64,000 nucleotides of DNA from Ctenosaura bakeri (taxonomy: Eukaryota; Chordata; Lepidosauria; Squamata; Iguanidae), in contig CAOLHI010001484.1 of assembly GCA_948474755.1 (NCBI GenBank), positions 124,001 through 188,000 on the forward strand, read 5' to 3'. Positions 1-12,345 of the stretch are shown here, one piece after another. Both the position numbers and the translations under genes were made by a program. The notes under the pieces are model-generated. The model was not told the DNA's origin and ran no database searches. It was given only the letters and a program-made list of their open reading frames with translations. The first letter of the stretch is position 1. Each line of letters starts with the position of its first letter.

Positions 1-311
1 ATTTCCAGTATTTCATGCTATTTCTGTGTGTATTTTGGAGCAACTGTAATCGGTTTATCATAGCAACAGTAATTATGCATGTATACTGTGATAATCTGAA
101 AGTTACTTACCATGTTTGACAGAGGCCTAGTATACGATGAAATGTTATATTGGCTGGCAAATGTTATACTGTACTGGAGGGTACCAAGCTGGAGAATGCT
201 GGCCTAATATCTACTATCAAATATAATGCTCAGTGTTAAGATTCTGAAGGCAATAGTCAGTTGCGCCCTGAAAAAAGACTTTTGGCAAATCTAGTAATGA
301 GGCTGTTTTTG
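1..311. other. non-coding, no feature recognised
   Basis: AT-rich sequence with no coding frame, RNA gene or repeat that I recognise. It lies downstream of the last visible COMMD10 exon on the minus strand and is probably intronic. Confidence 0.4.
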
Positions 312-1240
312 TTGTTAACTGCCATCAAGTCAACTTTGATTTATAGCAACCCTGAATGAGAGATCTCCAAGTCAGTCTATCATCAAGCGCCACGCTTAGG
401 TCTTGCAGATTCAGGGACATGGCTTCCTTGATTTAATCTATCCATCTCTAACGCAGTCTTCCTCTTTTCATATTGCCTTCTACCTTATCAAGCATTATTG
501 TCTTTCTTAGTGAGTCACGTCTTCACATGATGTGGCCAAAGTATGACAGCCTCAGTTTAGTCATCTTGGCTTCTAGGGAGAGTTCAGGCTTGATCTGCCA
601 TCGGACCCATTATTTGTCTTTTTAGACAGTCCTGCATCTCCGTAGAACTCTTCTCAGCACCACATTTCAAATAAGTGGATTTTCTTCCTATCAGCTTTCT
701 TCACTGACCAGCTTTCACACCCATACATAGAAATTGGAAATACAGTGGCATAGACCATCCTAACTTTAGTATTAAATGATATGTATCTTTACACTTGAGG
801 ATCTTGTCTCATTCCTTCATAGCTGTCCTTCTAAGTACTAGTCTTCTTCTGATTTCTTGGCTGACATTTTTATTCTGATTAATGGCTGAGTCAAGATATG
901 GAAAATCTATTTCAATGTCCTCATCATCTCCTTTAAGATTATATAAATCATCTGTGGTAATTATTTTTGTTTTCTTAATGTCCAGCTGTAAACCTGCCTT
1001 TGCACTTTCTGCCTTGACTTTCTTTAGTAATCATTCCAAGTCTTTGCTACTTTCTGCTAACAGTATGGTATCATCTGCATATCTTAAACGGTTGATGTTC
1101 TTTCTTCTAGTTTTCACGTCTCCTTTCTTTGTGTCTAATTCTGCTTTTCATATGATACATAGAGTGTACAAGTTAAACAGACAGGGCGAAAAGATGCAGT
1201 CTTGCCTGACCCCTTACCAAATAGAAACCATTCCATGATG
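312..1240 (-). mobile_element. BovB/RTE LINE fragment, 3' part of the RT region
   Basis: The sequence reads on the minus strand as the 3' part of an RTE-clade BovB LINE, a family abundant in squamates. Translating the minus strand across 1067-1081 gives the reverse-transcriptase catalytic motif YADDT, in the context RYADDTILLAES. The rest (phrases such as tatggccaaagt-like and cacacccatacat-like stretches on the plus strand) follows the BovB 3' coding and untranslated consensus as I remember it. The copy is 5'-truncated near 1240, ends at a GTTGTT-like tail near 312, and is riddled with stops and indels. It is therefore a dead copy. The open frame seen on the plus strand here is only its antisense shadow. 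Confidence 0.88.
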
Positions 1241-1383
1241 AAGTACTTATATGTTAGTGCCAATAGTCTTTATTAAAAGTTACCTGACAACAGGCACCAC
1301 TGGAATCAATGTAAAAAACACAATATTCCTGCAGGATCAGATCAATTGTCCCTTTAATTACTAATCTGTCTCCTAGACTACTC

Positions 1384-1465
1384 CTTGCCTAGGAAAACCC
1401 TATGAAATTCATGGGGTTGACATAAGTTGGCAGACAAATTGAAGGCACACGCACAGTGATCAACT
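1384..1465 (+). mobile_element. SINE/BovB-type 3' tail fragment
   Basis: A short stretch contains a 'cctatgaaattcatggggtt' block followed by a 'ttgaaggcacacgcaca' tail. This is the 3' end shared by squamate Sauria-type SINEs and their BovB partner LINE. No tRNA-like head remains, so it could come from either the SINE or the LINE. Confidence 0.6.
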
Positions 1466-2486
1466 AAAGACAAGAAGTCCAAAGGCAGAACCTAAAGGTG
1501 ATAGTTCTTACCCTTCAGGGTTGTCTGCATTCTGCTTTTGAACATGAAGCTGTTATGGGATATGTCTGGCCTGAGGCATAAAGGCTGGATCAATGAACTA
1601 TCCCTCTGAAAATGTGATGCCCCCTTTCACTGACAGAGGAAATCATGAGCCAGCACAACCTCCATGTTGAAGGAATGGGAATGGTGGTGATTTTTTCCTC
1701 TTTCTCTGTGGAGTCTTTACAGCTATCACGTACACTGTTCACAAAGATCTCTCTAACATTTAGAATAAATTTATCAGGGCCCAAATGGTACACAAGTAAA
1801 AAAGCTTACAAACACACATTCTGCAGCAGCATCCACTTTGCAGAGTTCTGTTCTGCACGACTCTTGATCCAGCCCTTACTATGTTAAATTATCACTAAAT
1901 AACAAATGGGGAATAATCCATCACCATAAAATGGTAGAAGCCTTTTTTCCCCACTACTGTCATTTACAGATACTGTATTTTGGCAAACAACAATTGCCAA
2001 TTAGCAAGATAACAATCATAGGGGAAAAAAACCTCCAAGCAAAGCAATGCAATCACACAAAAATTATTAGAAAGCCATATAAATGGAGATAAATGTGAAC
2101 TCGTTAACAATCTCAAACACCATTTACAGAGAAGGTATAAGTAGTCAAGTGCAAGAATAAACACCACAAAGCTAAAAGCATAGTTGTGAGGGGGGGAAAC
2201 TGAACTTTGGAATCAGCATGTCAGCCTCACAGGCCAAATTCAGTAAATAACTGGCAGTGGAATGCAGGTGGCTGCTATTAGCAAAATGATCTAATGGGAT
2301 GTTTGGAAGTCTTAAGTAAAAGACTAATGAGCAGGTGTGTTATCAAGTCTATAGAAAGAGTAATGCTGCAAAGATGCCCTTTGTTTCAGATTTATCCTGT
2401 AGAATAAAACCCTGAAAAGCAGAGAAAAATAAAAAGACTGCTTTAAACCAAACCATTTGGAAGAACTATCCATTTTATAGTCCTGT
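1466..2486. other. non-coding, no feature recognised
   Basis: Open frames of 60-80 codons occur on both strands but show no family resemblance and no splice context. A run of seven G's lies near 2190. I see no gene. Confidence 0.4.
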
Positions 2487-2755
2487 ATTAAGTGTTTATA
2501 CCCTGCTTTTCTCTCCACCAGTGCCTTTAAAGCAATTACACTGAAAAACAGCAATACAGTCATACTATAAAATCACAGCAGCATAAACGCAGAAACAAAA
2601 CATTAAAAAAGCCAAAACAATATTTAAATCCAGCAAAGGCCTCCTCCAGGAGGGAACTCCATAGTCAATGTATCGCTAACAAAAAAGGCCTCTCTCACGT
2701 ATCCAGCAATCTAGATTTTCTTGCTGATGGAACATACAACATAGCCTGTAAGAAA
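2487..2755 (-). mobile_element. L2-like LINE 3' end
   Basis: It starts with a 'tataccctgcttttctc' block, the reverse complement of the common reptile LINE end that reads roughly GGCGGG(A/T)TATAAATAAA. This is followed by the 'ggagggaactccatag' and 'aaaaaggcctctctc' blocks that recur in the copies near 21.9 and 42.9 kb. Assignment to the L2/CR1 group is from memory of the consensus. The copy is old and non-coding. Confidence 0.5.
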
Positions 2756-2881
2756 GGCCATTTCCACACTAGACTGTTATAGTGCTATTATTCCAGGTCC
2801 CTCCCTAGACCACAAAACCCCAGGATTCCATGGGATGTTGAAAGTGGAATGGCACTGTAACAGTTTAGTGCAGAAATGGCC
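2756..2881. mobile_element. palindromic MITE, family A (copy 1)
   Basis: Terminal inverted repeats begin GGCCATTTC at both ends (2756 and, reversed, 2881) and continue into a 'cactagactgttatagtgc' arm. The middle holds 'ccccaggattccatgggatg', shared with the copies at 51051 and 63273. It has no coding capacity and resembles a hAT-type MITE. I could not find a convincing 8-bp target duplication. Confidence 0.7.
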
Positions 2882-4473
2882 AAAGACTTGTAAGGAAAGA
2901 GGCTCATAAGAGACGAAACAATACTTTGGATACCCAGAGTCCAAGATATCCAGGACTTTCTATAACTAGTACTTGAGTATACTTAAACTGGCTATCTCCA
3001 AGACACTGTAGTCTTGGAACACATACACAGTCAGGACAATATTCTTTCATCAACCTTAAAGAAAGAGAAGAGAGTGAAAAATTTCTAAAAAGAAGAAACC
3101 AAAGCTACTCCAGCTGGGGGAAAAAACTTACTGTTGAGCTTCTAACTGTCTGTGAACTGAGCTGTAGCTGGGCTTGCAAAGATTTCAGTGTCGTTCTTAC
3201 AAAAAGTTAGTTTTTGAAAAACATTTAAAGGAAAGCATTCATACTAAACATCAGCAGGGAGCTTTTTCTTCACATGTTAAAGAAACATTTAGCACCAGGT
3301 ATATGTGAAAATATTGAATCCTAAATCATTTTTCTTTTCACATTTAAAACTAAGAGGGACTGGGAGCCAAAGAAATCATATGCAGAGGATATGACAGTTT
3401 GGATAGTGTGAGAGACCCACCCCACCCTTTTGTCTCCTAGCTACAAAACACACACATACTCTCACACACACAGTATTGGCACTTCTGCTGTGGAAAAAGC
3501 CAAAGAAGAAGGAGTAAAAGTTGTCTGATAATCCAAGACTCAATGTTACATAATTTAAGCAGAAGTTTCACAGTCCAATGAAGTTGCTATTCTTTTTGGC
3601 CACTGCTGAAAGCCAGCCAAAGACTACCTTGAAAGAAAGCAAGAAAGCACAAAACTTAATCCATTCTATGAGCTTTATATCATACTTATAAATTGGGGAA
3701 AGCACACTTCTTTCTAACCCTACTTTAATCCATCTCAAAGTCAACATGTTGTTGCGTTTTTTAAAAATAGTCTACAGTATCATTTGAATTCTGTTTCATC
3801 CACTTCCAAAAATTGAGTCAATAAGTACTGTAAACTCATGTGCCCATTCTTAGGAAATTAATTTCAGTGGCCAGATAAGCAATTCCACTATATGACAATA
3901 AGATGACTGGCACTTAACTCAATACATTTACTATCTTGCTCTTGGCAACATGTAGAGACCTTCTTTTATAAACTCCATTAAAATGTATGATGGAAGGGAA
4001 TATTTTAAATTGAATAGTTTAATCTATAACCCTTAGATTTACGGCACTTTATATCCAACACGCATTCTAAACAAAGTGGGTCAGTACCAGACAGCATATA
4101 TTAATAATAATCAGGCTATTAGCATGGACTCTTAATAAGAAAAGGTCATACACTGAAAAAGCAAGTTGACTGCCAATCTAAGTCTTTTTCAGGATGCCAG
4201 CCTGAATGCTCGTCAGACGATAACCTCTTTGCACAACGCAAGATTATTCCAAATTAACTGATTATATCTTTAGGTATGTGTCACAAATAAGTTGGTATTA
4301 TTTCCACAGATATACACATAAAACATTCAAAACAGAGGTGGAAACTCCTTCTTGACAATGAAGAAAAAGGTGAAAAATAAATACTGAACATACTGAATTT
4401 AATTTCTTCTATATTTATAATTTCTGAAGCTAAGGATTATATAAATCACACACGAATCTAAACACTGCAGGAC
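2882..4473. other. non-coding, no feature recognised
   Basis: AT-rich sequence with a short CA-rich patch at about 3447-3472. No gene, RNA or repeat family that I can name. Confidence 0.4.
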
Positions 4474-4720
4474 AGTCAGTGTGGTGTTTATGTCCAAGCA
4501 TTGGACTAGGGCTCTGGAGACTAGGATTTGAATCCTTGCTCAGCTGAAGAAACCCACTCGGCAACCTTGGGCAAGTCACATTCTCTCAGCCTCAACAGAT
4601 AACAAAGGAAAACCTCTTCTGAATAAATCTTGTTAAAAAAGCCTGAGAGATTTGCCTCAGGGTCTCCATAACTCAGAAAGGCCTTGAAGGCACACCACCA
4701 CCACCACAACAACAACATTA
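4474..4720 (+). mobile_element. tRNA-derived SINE
   Basis: The head 'cagtgtggtgt...agcattggacta' corresponds to a tRNA-like A-box region. 'ggatttgaatccttgc' is a pol III B box (GGTTCGAATCC type). The body has 'ttgggcaagtcacattctctcagcctcaac' and the 3' end 'gccttgaaggcacacca' runs into a CCA/CAA-rich tail. The same family recurs at 30183 (+), 32064 (-) and 43272 (-). Confidence 0.8.
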
Positions 4721-4799
4721 TTTCTGTACTCTAAAAGCATCTAGAAAGACAACATTAAAAAAAATGCTCTAATGACCTTTTCAGTGTGGAATACTGCTT

Positions 4800-5245
4800 T
4801 TAGATTGTCTCCAGACATAATTCAAAGCCCGAGTTACTATCTATAAAACTCTCAGACCAGATTATTTGAAGAACCGTCTTCTCCCACAAGAGCGTTCCCA
4901 AAACTTCACCTTGCTCTGTGTTCTTCACACCTACAGCTGGCTGGGAGATGGATTTATTAATTCAGAACTCCCCACTTGGAAAGCTGGGCTGCACCCTTTC
5001 TTTTGGTGTCTAGGCCAACAGTAAACAAGACTCCAGTTTTTAGTTCTTTCATATTATTTAGAATGTATTGTTACAGTAACGTTGAATATTATTATTTCTG
5101 TAAGTGGAGTTCAGGACCTGTTTGGAGGAAAGATTAAGACAGTAATTCTGCCTGCCTGTTAATGCACTTCCAGTTTGAATTCAAGGTCTTTACAATGCCA
5201 TTTAAGTAGCTTGAGACCTTTATACTTGAGAGAACATCTCTCCAT
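4800..5245 (+). mobile_element. L2-like LINE 3' coding remnants
   Basis: Two pieces resemble the C-terminal end of the L2-like ORF2. One at about 5158-5255 translates to FEFKVFTMPFK-like residues, matching the FEFKVLLMTFK segment of the better copy near 29.9 kb. One at about 4800-5080 has an 'accgtcttctccca' block typical of the downstream part. Order and boundaries are unclear, so this may be two insertions or one rearranged copy. Confidence 0.45.
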
Positions 5246-5246
5246 A

Positions 5247-5929
5247 TACAATGACTCATCTACTTTCCTAAGGTTTCAGGGCACGGAACCCTCACAAAAG
5301 GCAAAAAAATAAACAAATATGGAAATAACTCTCCCTCCAAGTGAGTACTCCCCCTGCCATTCCCTTCCAGGACTCCCCCATCCCATTCCCTTTCCTTTCG
5401 CCTGGGCACAGATGCCTTCCTTCTCTATGCCCAGACAAAAAGTAAGCAAATGGGAGGGGGCAGCCTCACATGTGGAGAAAGCATGTGCAGGCCTTCTCCC
5501 ACTCTCCCCCTCCTTTTTGCTTGCTTTTTGCTTAGGCTCACTGCCTTCCTACTGTACACTGGGGGAAAAGGCAAGCAAATGGACAGTGGCAGCCCCCCAT
5601 GCAGAGAAGGTGCATGCATGCCTTCCTCTCATTCTCCCCTTCCCATTGCCTTGCCTTTTGCCCAGGCATGCTGCCATTTTTCTCTGTACCTGGGAGAAGC
5701 GAAGGGGGAGAATGGGGGAGGGAAAGCTCATGCATGCTTTTCTTCCCATGTATGGTGCCCTCCCCCATTCTCTTGCCTTTTGACCAGGCACAGAGAAGGA
5801 AGACATGCACACTCCAGCAAAAAGGCAAAAGAATGGGAGGGAGAGAATGGGGGGGAAGGCAAGCAGGTGCTTTGCAAATGAATCAAATTCGCAAAAGTCA
5901 AATCTGTGAATGTGGAGGGAGGACTTTAT
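5247..5929. mobile_element. Tigger-like non-autonomous DNA transposon
   Basis: The right end 'atctgtgaatgtggaggga', reversed, reads as the familiar Tigger/MER2-type terminus (TCCCTCCACATTCACAGAT). The left end near 5247 is a degraded inverted match followed by 'tttcagggcacggaacc', which aligns with the equivalent region of the related element at 18756 ('ttaggggcacaggacc'). The interior has no transposase and is filled by a GC-rich tandem repeat. The many overlapping open frames on both strands inside it are by-products of that repeat. Confidence 0.65.
5400..5830. repeat. imperfect ~125-130 bp minisatellite inside the Tigger-like element
   Basis: Units starting at about 5400, 5531, 5661 and 5781 repeat the order 'cc(c)aggca...tgcc(a)ttcctt' then 'aagcaaatgg(g)a' then 'cat gcagagaaggtgcatgc' then 'ctcattctcccc'. 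Divergence between units is high. The repeat is GC-rich compared with its surroundings. Confidence 0.7.
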
Positions 5930-8773
5930 GTGTTTCCAAAGACCAAGGTCCTCCACTTTGATGGTGGGATGCAAAGGTCAATACACTGAGCAAGGACAAG
6001 TTAGAGGGCGTCCTCAGCTGTGGCAACCTAATTGTGGAATGTCCTCTCCTTGAAGGCCCAACTGGCCCCAATTCTGGTTTCATTTAGGCATCAAGTCAAA
6101 ATATGGTGTAAACAGGCTGGGTCATTTTTTAAATTTCTGTTTGCCTCATTTAAACTCTTGAAGCTATAGAGATGTTTTGTATAATAGTATACTATAAAAA
6201 TAAATGCAGGATAGAAATATTTAAATATGTAACTAAATAAATCCTAACAAGAAAAATAAGCAAATGTGAAATACTAGAAAAGCCTCAGATTTATGAAGGT
6301 TATTTCATAATGTTTAAACTGGAGCTTGAATTAGGCATACTGAGGTTAGGAAAGAAATTTTGTGTCCTCACTTTCACAGAGTATGAAATTGCCAAAACTG
6401 GACACAAGATGCTAAGAAAAGCTCTTTAGGATTTAACGGGTGAAGATATGTTGTTTCATGTGCCTGCAGGCAACATCTCACACAAACTTTTGTGTCTGTG
6501 TACAGGCAGCTAAGTATAAAATCTATGCAAACAGTCAATTATATATAAAGAATGTGTGTGTGCATTATTCAGCATTTAACACTGTAACACATAGAAATGA
6601 AAATTAGAAAGAGGTAACACTTACCTACACACACACACACACACACACATACAATATCACTTCCTACTTTTAAATACATAAACATGCCCTTCACCACTGA
6701 GGAAATACACAGCTCTTTCAGACATAGTGCCCAACTATGGCTTACTGCAATAGGAATGAGTTGCAGCAATACTCAGGCTGGCAATATGCCTTCCCCACTC
6801 CTCTGGTGTAGCCATATAGTACCTGGAAGGTTTTATTTTCCATTAAATGCACCTTGTAATTTTATCCACCTATAGGAAACTATGATCAATGTTAGATACA
6901 AGTTTAAACAAAGCAACTTCATATCATTGGTGCAAATCGACCTATTCAAGTATTCTGAGATCTCTTGCAATAACATACAAAATTGTTGAACAACAGGCTG
7001 CGTAACCGAATACTGTATTTGGAGACCAAATGCTCAGGGCAATATCTGCTACTCATAATGAATGGAATGTAGAATTCTATACCAATAAACCTCCAGTACC
7101 ACGTTCTATTCTTTGTATGTGGCATACTACAGGAAAATGAGGCTGGCTGATCTGCAATGTCACTCACTAATGTGTTGTGGATGTACAGTACTTTAATGCA
7201 ACTTTTTTATTACAGAAGAATTATACACCATTGCCTTTCATTTAACAAATATTATAGTCCATCATAATAAATGTTCAGTAAAATTCAACAGGCGTAGCAT
7301 TTACATAGCAAAAAGAATGTTTAGACAGTAACAACAGGAGCCTACTCCACTTTTATTTGCATTGTTTCCCCCTCATGTCTTTATTATGTCCATTCTGGTG
7401 CTTTTTTAAATTTTTTAATCAAGCTAAACAAAAAAATCATTCAAGTTAAAGTGCAAATATAACCATGCTCTCCCTGCAGTACAGAAAAAGCAGTTCAAAA
7501 TAGCATTTTCACTGTTGTTGATAAAAACAATCACTAACAGAACTAGCCATTATTCCTACACATGCACGACCCCAATCACATATTTGCCCCCAGAAAATGG
7601 GAAAGCAGAAATTGACTGACCAATGTTTAATCATTCTGTGTTTGCCAATTGAAAACTATAATCCCCACCCCACAACTTACTTCTGGTTTGCAAATCCAGC
7701 TGCAGGAGAAGAATTAATAACTTCCTTGAAGCAAACATCCATACAAGTAGCAGCCTATGAAATGACTGATTAGTACCACATTTTTTTTCATTCTGAGGCA
7801 ATTCCTCCAAAGGTATATGATAGGTGCAAAACAAAAGGTTCAGTTTTCCTATACAAAACACAATGGTGCAAACCTTGTGATTTGTGTACCCTCATGATTC
7901 CCTTTAAATTACATTTGTACCGCTTTTTCTCCTGACAGACCTGCAGTATTAAAGACAAAATGAACCTGAAAAGAGTCTTCTCACACAATTCCTCCTTCTC
8001 TGTGTTGTGTGTTTGTGCATATTTGTGCACACATGCACACTTCTCTCACACAGACTCATACACACACATACACAAATGCATGACCACACTGTAATCACTC
8101 TCCAAAATTCAGGAGTGTCAGTGGGCAAGAGAGTAGATGCAGTCCTCTGAAGTCTTGGGAGCTAGGGCTGAAAGCTGTCTCCAATCCTTTGGAGGTTGCC
8201 CACCCTTCCTGTAACCAGTTCTGAGAGCTGTCATTTTAAAAGCATTTACCATCACTGCATATAGCATGTGCGTGTGCAGAGCAGAGAGTCATAGGTTCAC
8301 TTGAACATTTTAAATTTCTATGGATCAAAAGCAAGATGTCAATCACTGTTATGATTTCACCCGTTTCTACTCTAAGTATGATGCAGCCTAGTGAACTATG
8401 CTTTGTTCGCTCTTGCTTAAAATGTCTTAACGTAATTCTAGAGCTCTGAAATACTGTAAATGATACATTTCCTGCAGGGCAATAAGAGCAATCAAAGTGC
8501 GTATAAAATAACACTTAAAAACACAAGAATCCTTTACACAAGGATCATCATCTCTGAAGTCATGCTGAATAAAATTATAGCAATTAATGACTAATTGACA
8601 TCTATTTTTCATAAAGTGAAAAAAGCAAAAGATTTCTAATTGTTATATGATCCTGGCTGATCCTGCATCAGAGGATGTAGATTTGGCATTTAGCTAGGTC
8701 TCTGTAACTGTCTTTTGGTGCTACTTGCCCCCAAACCCAGCTTTTAAACAACGCAGATCCCCCACAACATGGC
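5930..8773. other. non-coding; contains a (CA)n microsatellite
   Basis: Mostly unique AT-rich DNA. An uninterrupted (AC)n run lies at about 6625-6649, and a CA/CT-rich patch at 8020-8080. The frames coding CVCVCV-type peptides are readings of the microsatellite. No exon signature recognised. Confidence 0.5.
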
Positions 8774-8910
8774 ATTCTTGGGATGGCATGGAAGAGAAAT
8801 CCCCAACTATTAGGTTTCACCCCCATGTGCCAACTGCAACTGGCAGGAGTCTCCGTTCTTTTTCAGTTACTATCGTTAGGACTCCCTCATCCTCCAACTG
8901 TTTTAATTTT
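8774..8910 (+). repeat. DIRS left inverted terminal repeat
   Basis: It begins 'attcttgggatggcatgga' and contains 'actggcaggagtctccgttc' and 'tttttcagttactatcgtt'. The reverse complement of 14518-14650 contains the same blocks in the same order, with a few mismatches. Confidence 0.85.
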
Positions 8911-9054
8911 CCTGCCAAGGGAACCGGATGGCTTGAACTCCTCCTCTGACAGTTAGGTGTGGTAAAGGGATTAGTTGAGGAAAAGATGGAGAAAAAGACA
9001 GAGGAATTAAATAAGGTGAAAGTAGCAGAGATACAAAAGTAAATATGTTCCCAG

Positions 9055-11177
9055 ATGCCCACCGCTCTGCAAGGCTTTGAGGAGACAAAGAAAGAGAGCG
9101 CTAAAAATGGATCACCTTGGAGGCCAGCACATCAACGTGGCTCTGAGTCCGAGGGAAAAGACAACATTAAAGTAAAAAACTCCCGGATGGCCATTGATCC
9201 GCGTGTCTCTAGAGAGGAAAAAAGAGAAGCACTCAGGAAATTATTTCTTTCCTCTAGTGACAACGATATAGAAGAAGTTCAAGATGAATATTATTACACA
9301 AGGAGAGAAATGTGATAGTAAGTCTGGAAAGGCTGAGGTCGTTACTCAGAAGGTAAAAGTCAAAGGCAAAAAAGATACCTTGAAAAAGACAGGTAAATGA
9401 TCAGGGACAAAGTCAGTTAAATCTGATAAGGCAACTCCAAAATTGAAAGCAGTCAATTCTGGCTGCCATATTGAATACTGCAATTCTGAGAAGACGGGAG
9501 GGGCTTGGGAAGAGCATCCCCCAGGAGCTGGAGCATGTGCAGACACCTTGACTCAGCATCTGGATGTAAGAAGAGGGGTGAAGTTGGAGCAAGTTGCAGA
9601 GTGAGCACAAGTATTTTTCCCACATCAGGTTCATCTGTTACAAACGGACAATTTCCTCAGCTATGCCTCCGCCCTTTTTGTGTGCGTATGGAGCGGAGAT
9701 GCCAGTGTGGGGTGAGATGGGTTTTCCTGCCTCAGCTATGAAGGGCTGGACACTGGTAGGTATGAGATATTTAAGACATAGGTTCAATAACTCACAGTGG
9801 ATACAACTGAGAAGTGGAGGAGACCAGCAGTATATGTTTAGAGAGAGAAGTCAATTTCCAGAGTTTGCTAAAGTTCCAAACATGCATTTCACAAATGATT
9901 TACAGTTTTTGGTTAAGCAAGCAGTGTCTAATGAATTCAATTCTATAACAACTGCAATGAAAAATCAATTCAATGAATTGGGAAGATGATGTTCATCGAA
10001 TGTGCAAATGTCATCACAGTCAGGAATGAATATGTATGGTGGTTCAAAAGGAACTACAAGACAAGATGAAGATACAGATAGAGCAGGGCAAGAGAATAAA
10101 AGAGTGAGAAATAATATGAGAGATAAGGAAGTGGAAGTAGGTGGAAGTAAAGCGAAGAGAAGTCGATTGGAGATTTATTCTGAAGAGAATGTAGAAGGAA
10201 ATGAGGATAATAGGCAGGGAAAGTATTTGAGTAAGACAAAAAATTTGAATGTAGATGAGGATATAGGTGGTGATGAAGGAGGAGGAATTGATGGAGTCAA
10301 GTATGGATGGTTCTGAGGATTCATCAGAGGATGAGGAGTTTGGAACAGATTCATACCACTTATTTCCAAGTGAGAGCTTCAAAAGTATTTTGAAAAGATT
10401 GTTAAGTGTATTGGGTTTACATGTTAGTTTGGACAAAGATCATAGTGATGAAAAGGATGAAAAGGAGAAAAATGTAGCATCAGTCATAAAGAAGGAATTT
10501 CAAAAGTATGATATTCCACTGCCAGATATGTTCAAAGATTTAATTCAGGTGGAGTGGGAAACTTCCCTGAATACTCATAGCATGTTGACATATGTAAATA
10601 AGCTTTATTCTTTTGACAAAAAAGAGTTGGAATTCCTTAAGATTCCTTTGGTGGATGGGCCAATAGCAGGCCTTATTTCAGGGGCACTGATCCCAGGGAA
10701 GGTGATATGGTTTTGAAGGAAGTAGATGAACAGAGAGTGGACTCAGCTTTAAATAAGGCCCATGAGAGCTCAGCAGTAGCCATCAGGACTTCAATAGTGG
10801 CATCTATGTTTGTACAGGCAGCAGTGTTGTGGACATAGGAAATAATGGAATGTGAGGAAATGCAACCTAGATCATTTTCTAGAGCACAGGAAAGAGTTAA
10901 AAAGGTTTTGGAATATGTAGCAGATGCCAGTTATGAGTCTGTGGTCTTTATGGTCAGAAATATAACTGCATTGACAGTGACAAGAAGGTCTTTGTAGCTG
11001 CATCACTGGGACGCTGACCAGAAGTCAAGAAATAATTTAGCATTTGTGCCTTTCAAAGAGGAACTGCTTTTTGGAAGTCAGGTGTTAGATAAGGTATTAG
11101 TTGAGAACAAGGGAAAAAAGCAAGTGATGCCAACTCTGCAGAAAAAGAAGCTGGAAAGGAAGCCTTTTCGAGGATGA
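9055..11177 (+). pseudogene. DIRS gag-like region, broken
   Basis: Plus-strand frames at 9055-9315, 9594-9989, 10002-10316 and 10267-10716, and further frames to about 11177, together read like a DIRS ORF1. They are charged, Ser/Glu/Lys-rich and low-complexity at first. Then comes a more conserved stretch with LIQVEWETS, NKLYSFDKKELEFL and DGPIAGLISGAL (about 10540-10690), and in shifted frame RVDSALNKAHESSAVAIRTS and NNLAFVPFKEELLFG. These blocks match the pattern I know from vertebrate DIRS gag proteins, including the KLYPF-like and LPFxGxLLFG-like motifs. The region is split by at least one frameshift near 10700-10715 and by in-frame stops near 10840 and 10997. No start codon can be trusted. 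Confidence 0.7.
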
Positions 11178-11181
11178 TATC

Positions 11182-12304
11182 ATGCTTTTCAAAGAGGAAG
11201 AGGAAATGGTAGACAAGTGGACTTCAGAGGTGGAAGACAACAGTGGAATACACCAAAGAGTCAATATAATAGAGCAGGTTAATTCCTTGGGCAAAACCAG
11301 CAAGGGCAAGGTGGAAGATCTACTTAAAAGAGGGGTAGATCAGTATTCTGACAAAAAACTAATGAGTATAAAGGAGAGACTGCTGCATTTCAGCACTCTG
11401 TGGAATCAAGTAACATCAGATCAGTGGGTAATTCCGGTTGTGACAAGATGTCAAAAGATATTATTGACAGGGTACCAAAAAGGAGGTATGTCTCTTCTCA
11501 AAGATTTAGAGCAAAGGGATGTAATTTTGAGGGAGATAGAACACTTGATGGAGATCAAGGCGGTAGAAGAAGTTCCCAAGAAACAATGGTTCTCTAGAAT
11601 TTATTCCACATTTTTTACTGTGCCCAAAAGCAATGGGACTTCTCATCCTGTGTTGTATCTCAGATATCTCATCAAGTTTGTGAGATACCTGAGATTCAAG
11701 ACGGAGAGTCTTCAAACAATAAAGGAGAATCTGAGGTTAGGAGATTGGATGGCCTCAATAGATCTGAAGGAGGCATACCTTCATATAGCAATGGTAGAAT
11801 TGGACAAGAGGTATTTGCAATTCCAATATATGAACCAACATTATCAGTTCAGAGCTCTGCCTTTCAGGTTAACATCAGCCTCAAGGGTGTTCAGAAAGGT
11901 ACTAGTGCCTTTGTGTGGCATTTCTAAGACAACAGGAAGTATACCCTCATCTGTACCTGGACGATATTTTAGTAAAGGCAAGCTCTCAGGAGATTTTACT
12001 TCAGGATTTGAGGAGAACGATTCAAACATTAAAGAAATTTGGGTTTCTGATCAATTACAAAAAGAGCCATCTCAAGCTGACAAGATTAATTACACATTTG
12101 AGGGCCCAGATAGACACTGAGCTGGGACTTGTTTCTCTTTTCAGAGGAAAGAAGGAAGAAAGTCAAGCAAGCAGTAAAGATGTTGACTGCAAAGAACTCA
12201 GCAGACTTAATGGTGTTGGCTTGGGTAATGGGCATGTTAGTGTCAACAATTCAATCAGTTCCCTTAGGGGAGATATCATTCCAGCAGCCTTCAAAGACTG
12301 TTAA
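11182..12304 (+). pseudogene. DIRS reverse transcriptase, frameshifted
   Basis: The first frame (11182 to about 11920) holds the upstream RT blocks: SDQWVIPVV, FFTVPKSNGTSHPVLYLRYL, LRLGDWMASIDLKEAYLHI and YQFRALPFRLTSASRVFRKVL. Reading then continues in a frame shifted by one base near 11920, where VYPHLYLDDILVKAS gives the catalytic YLDD box at 11954-11965. DLRRTIQTLKKFGFLINYKKSHL follows, as expected for DIRS RT. RT copies the element RNA to DNA. The catalytic aspartates (D in SIDLKEAY and DD in YLDD) are present, so inactivation is by frameshift rather than loss of the active site. Confidence 0.9.
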
Positions 12305-12345
12305 TCCCTCACCAGAATAATATTGGCAGGAAGAGGCATTACTGG

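Noticed and set aside
882..1238. 118-codon plus-strand open frame with a hydrophobic stretch
   Set aside because: It is the antisense shadow of the minus-strand BovB reverse transcriptase.
5319..5974. Cluster of overlapping open frames up to 154 codons on both strands
   Set aside because: They lie in an imperfect minisatellite inside a DNA transposon. Low-complexity repeats free of stops create such frames in several phases.
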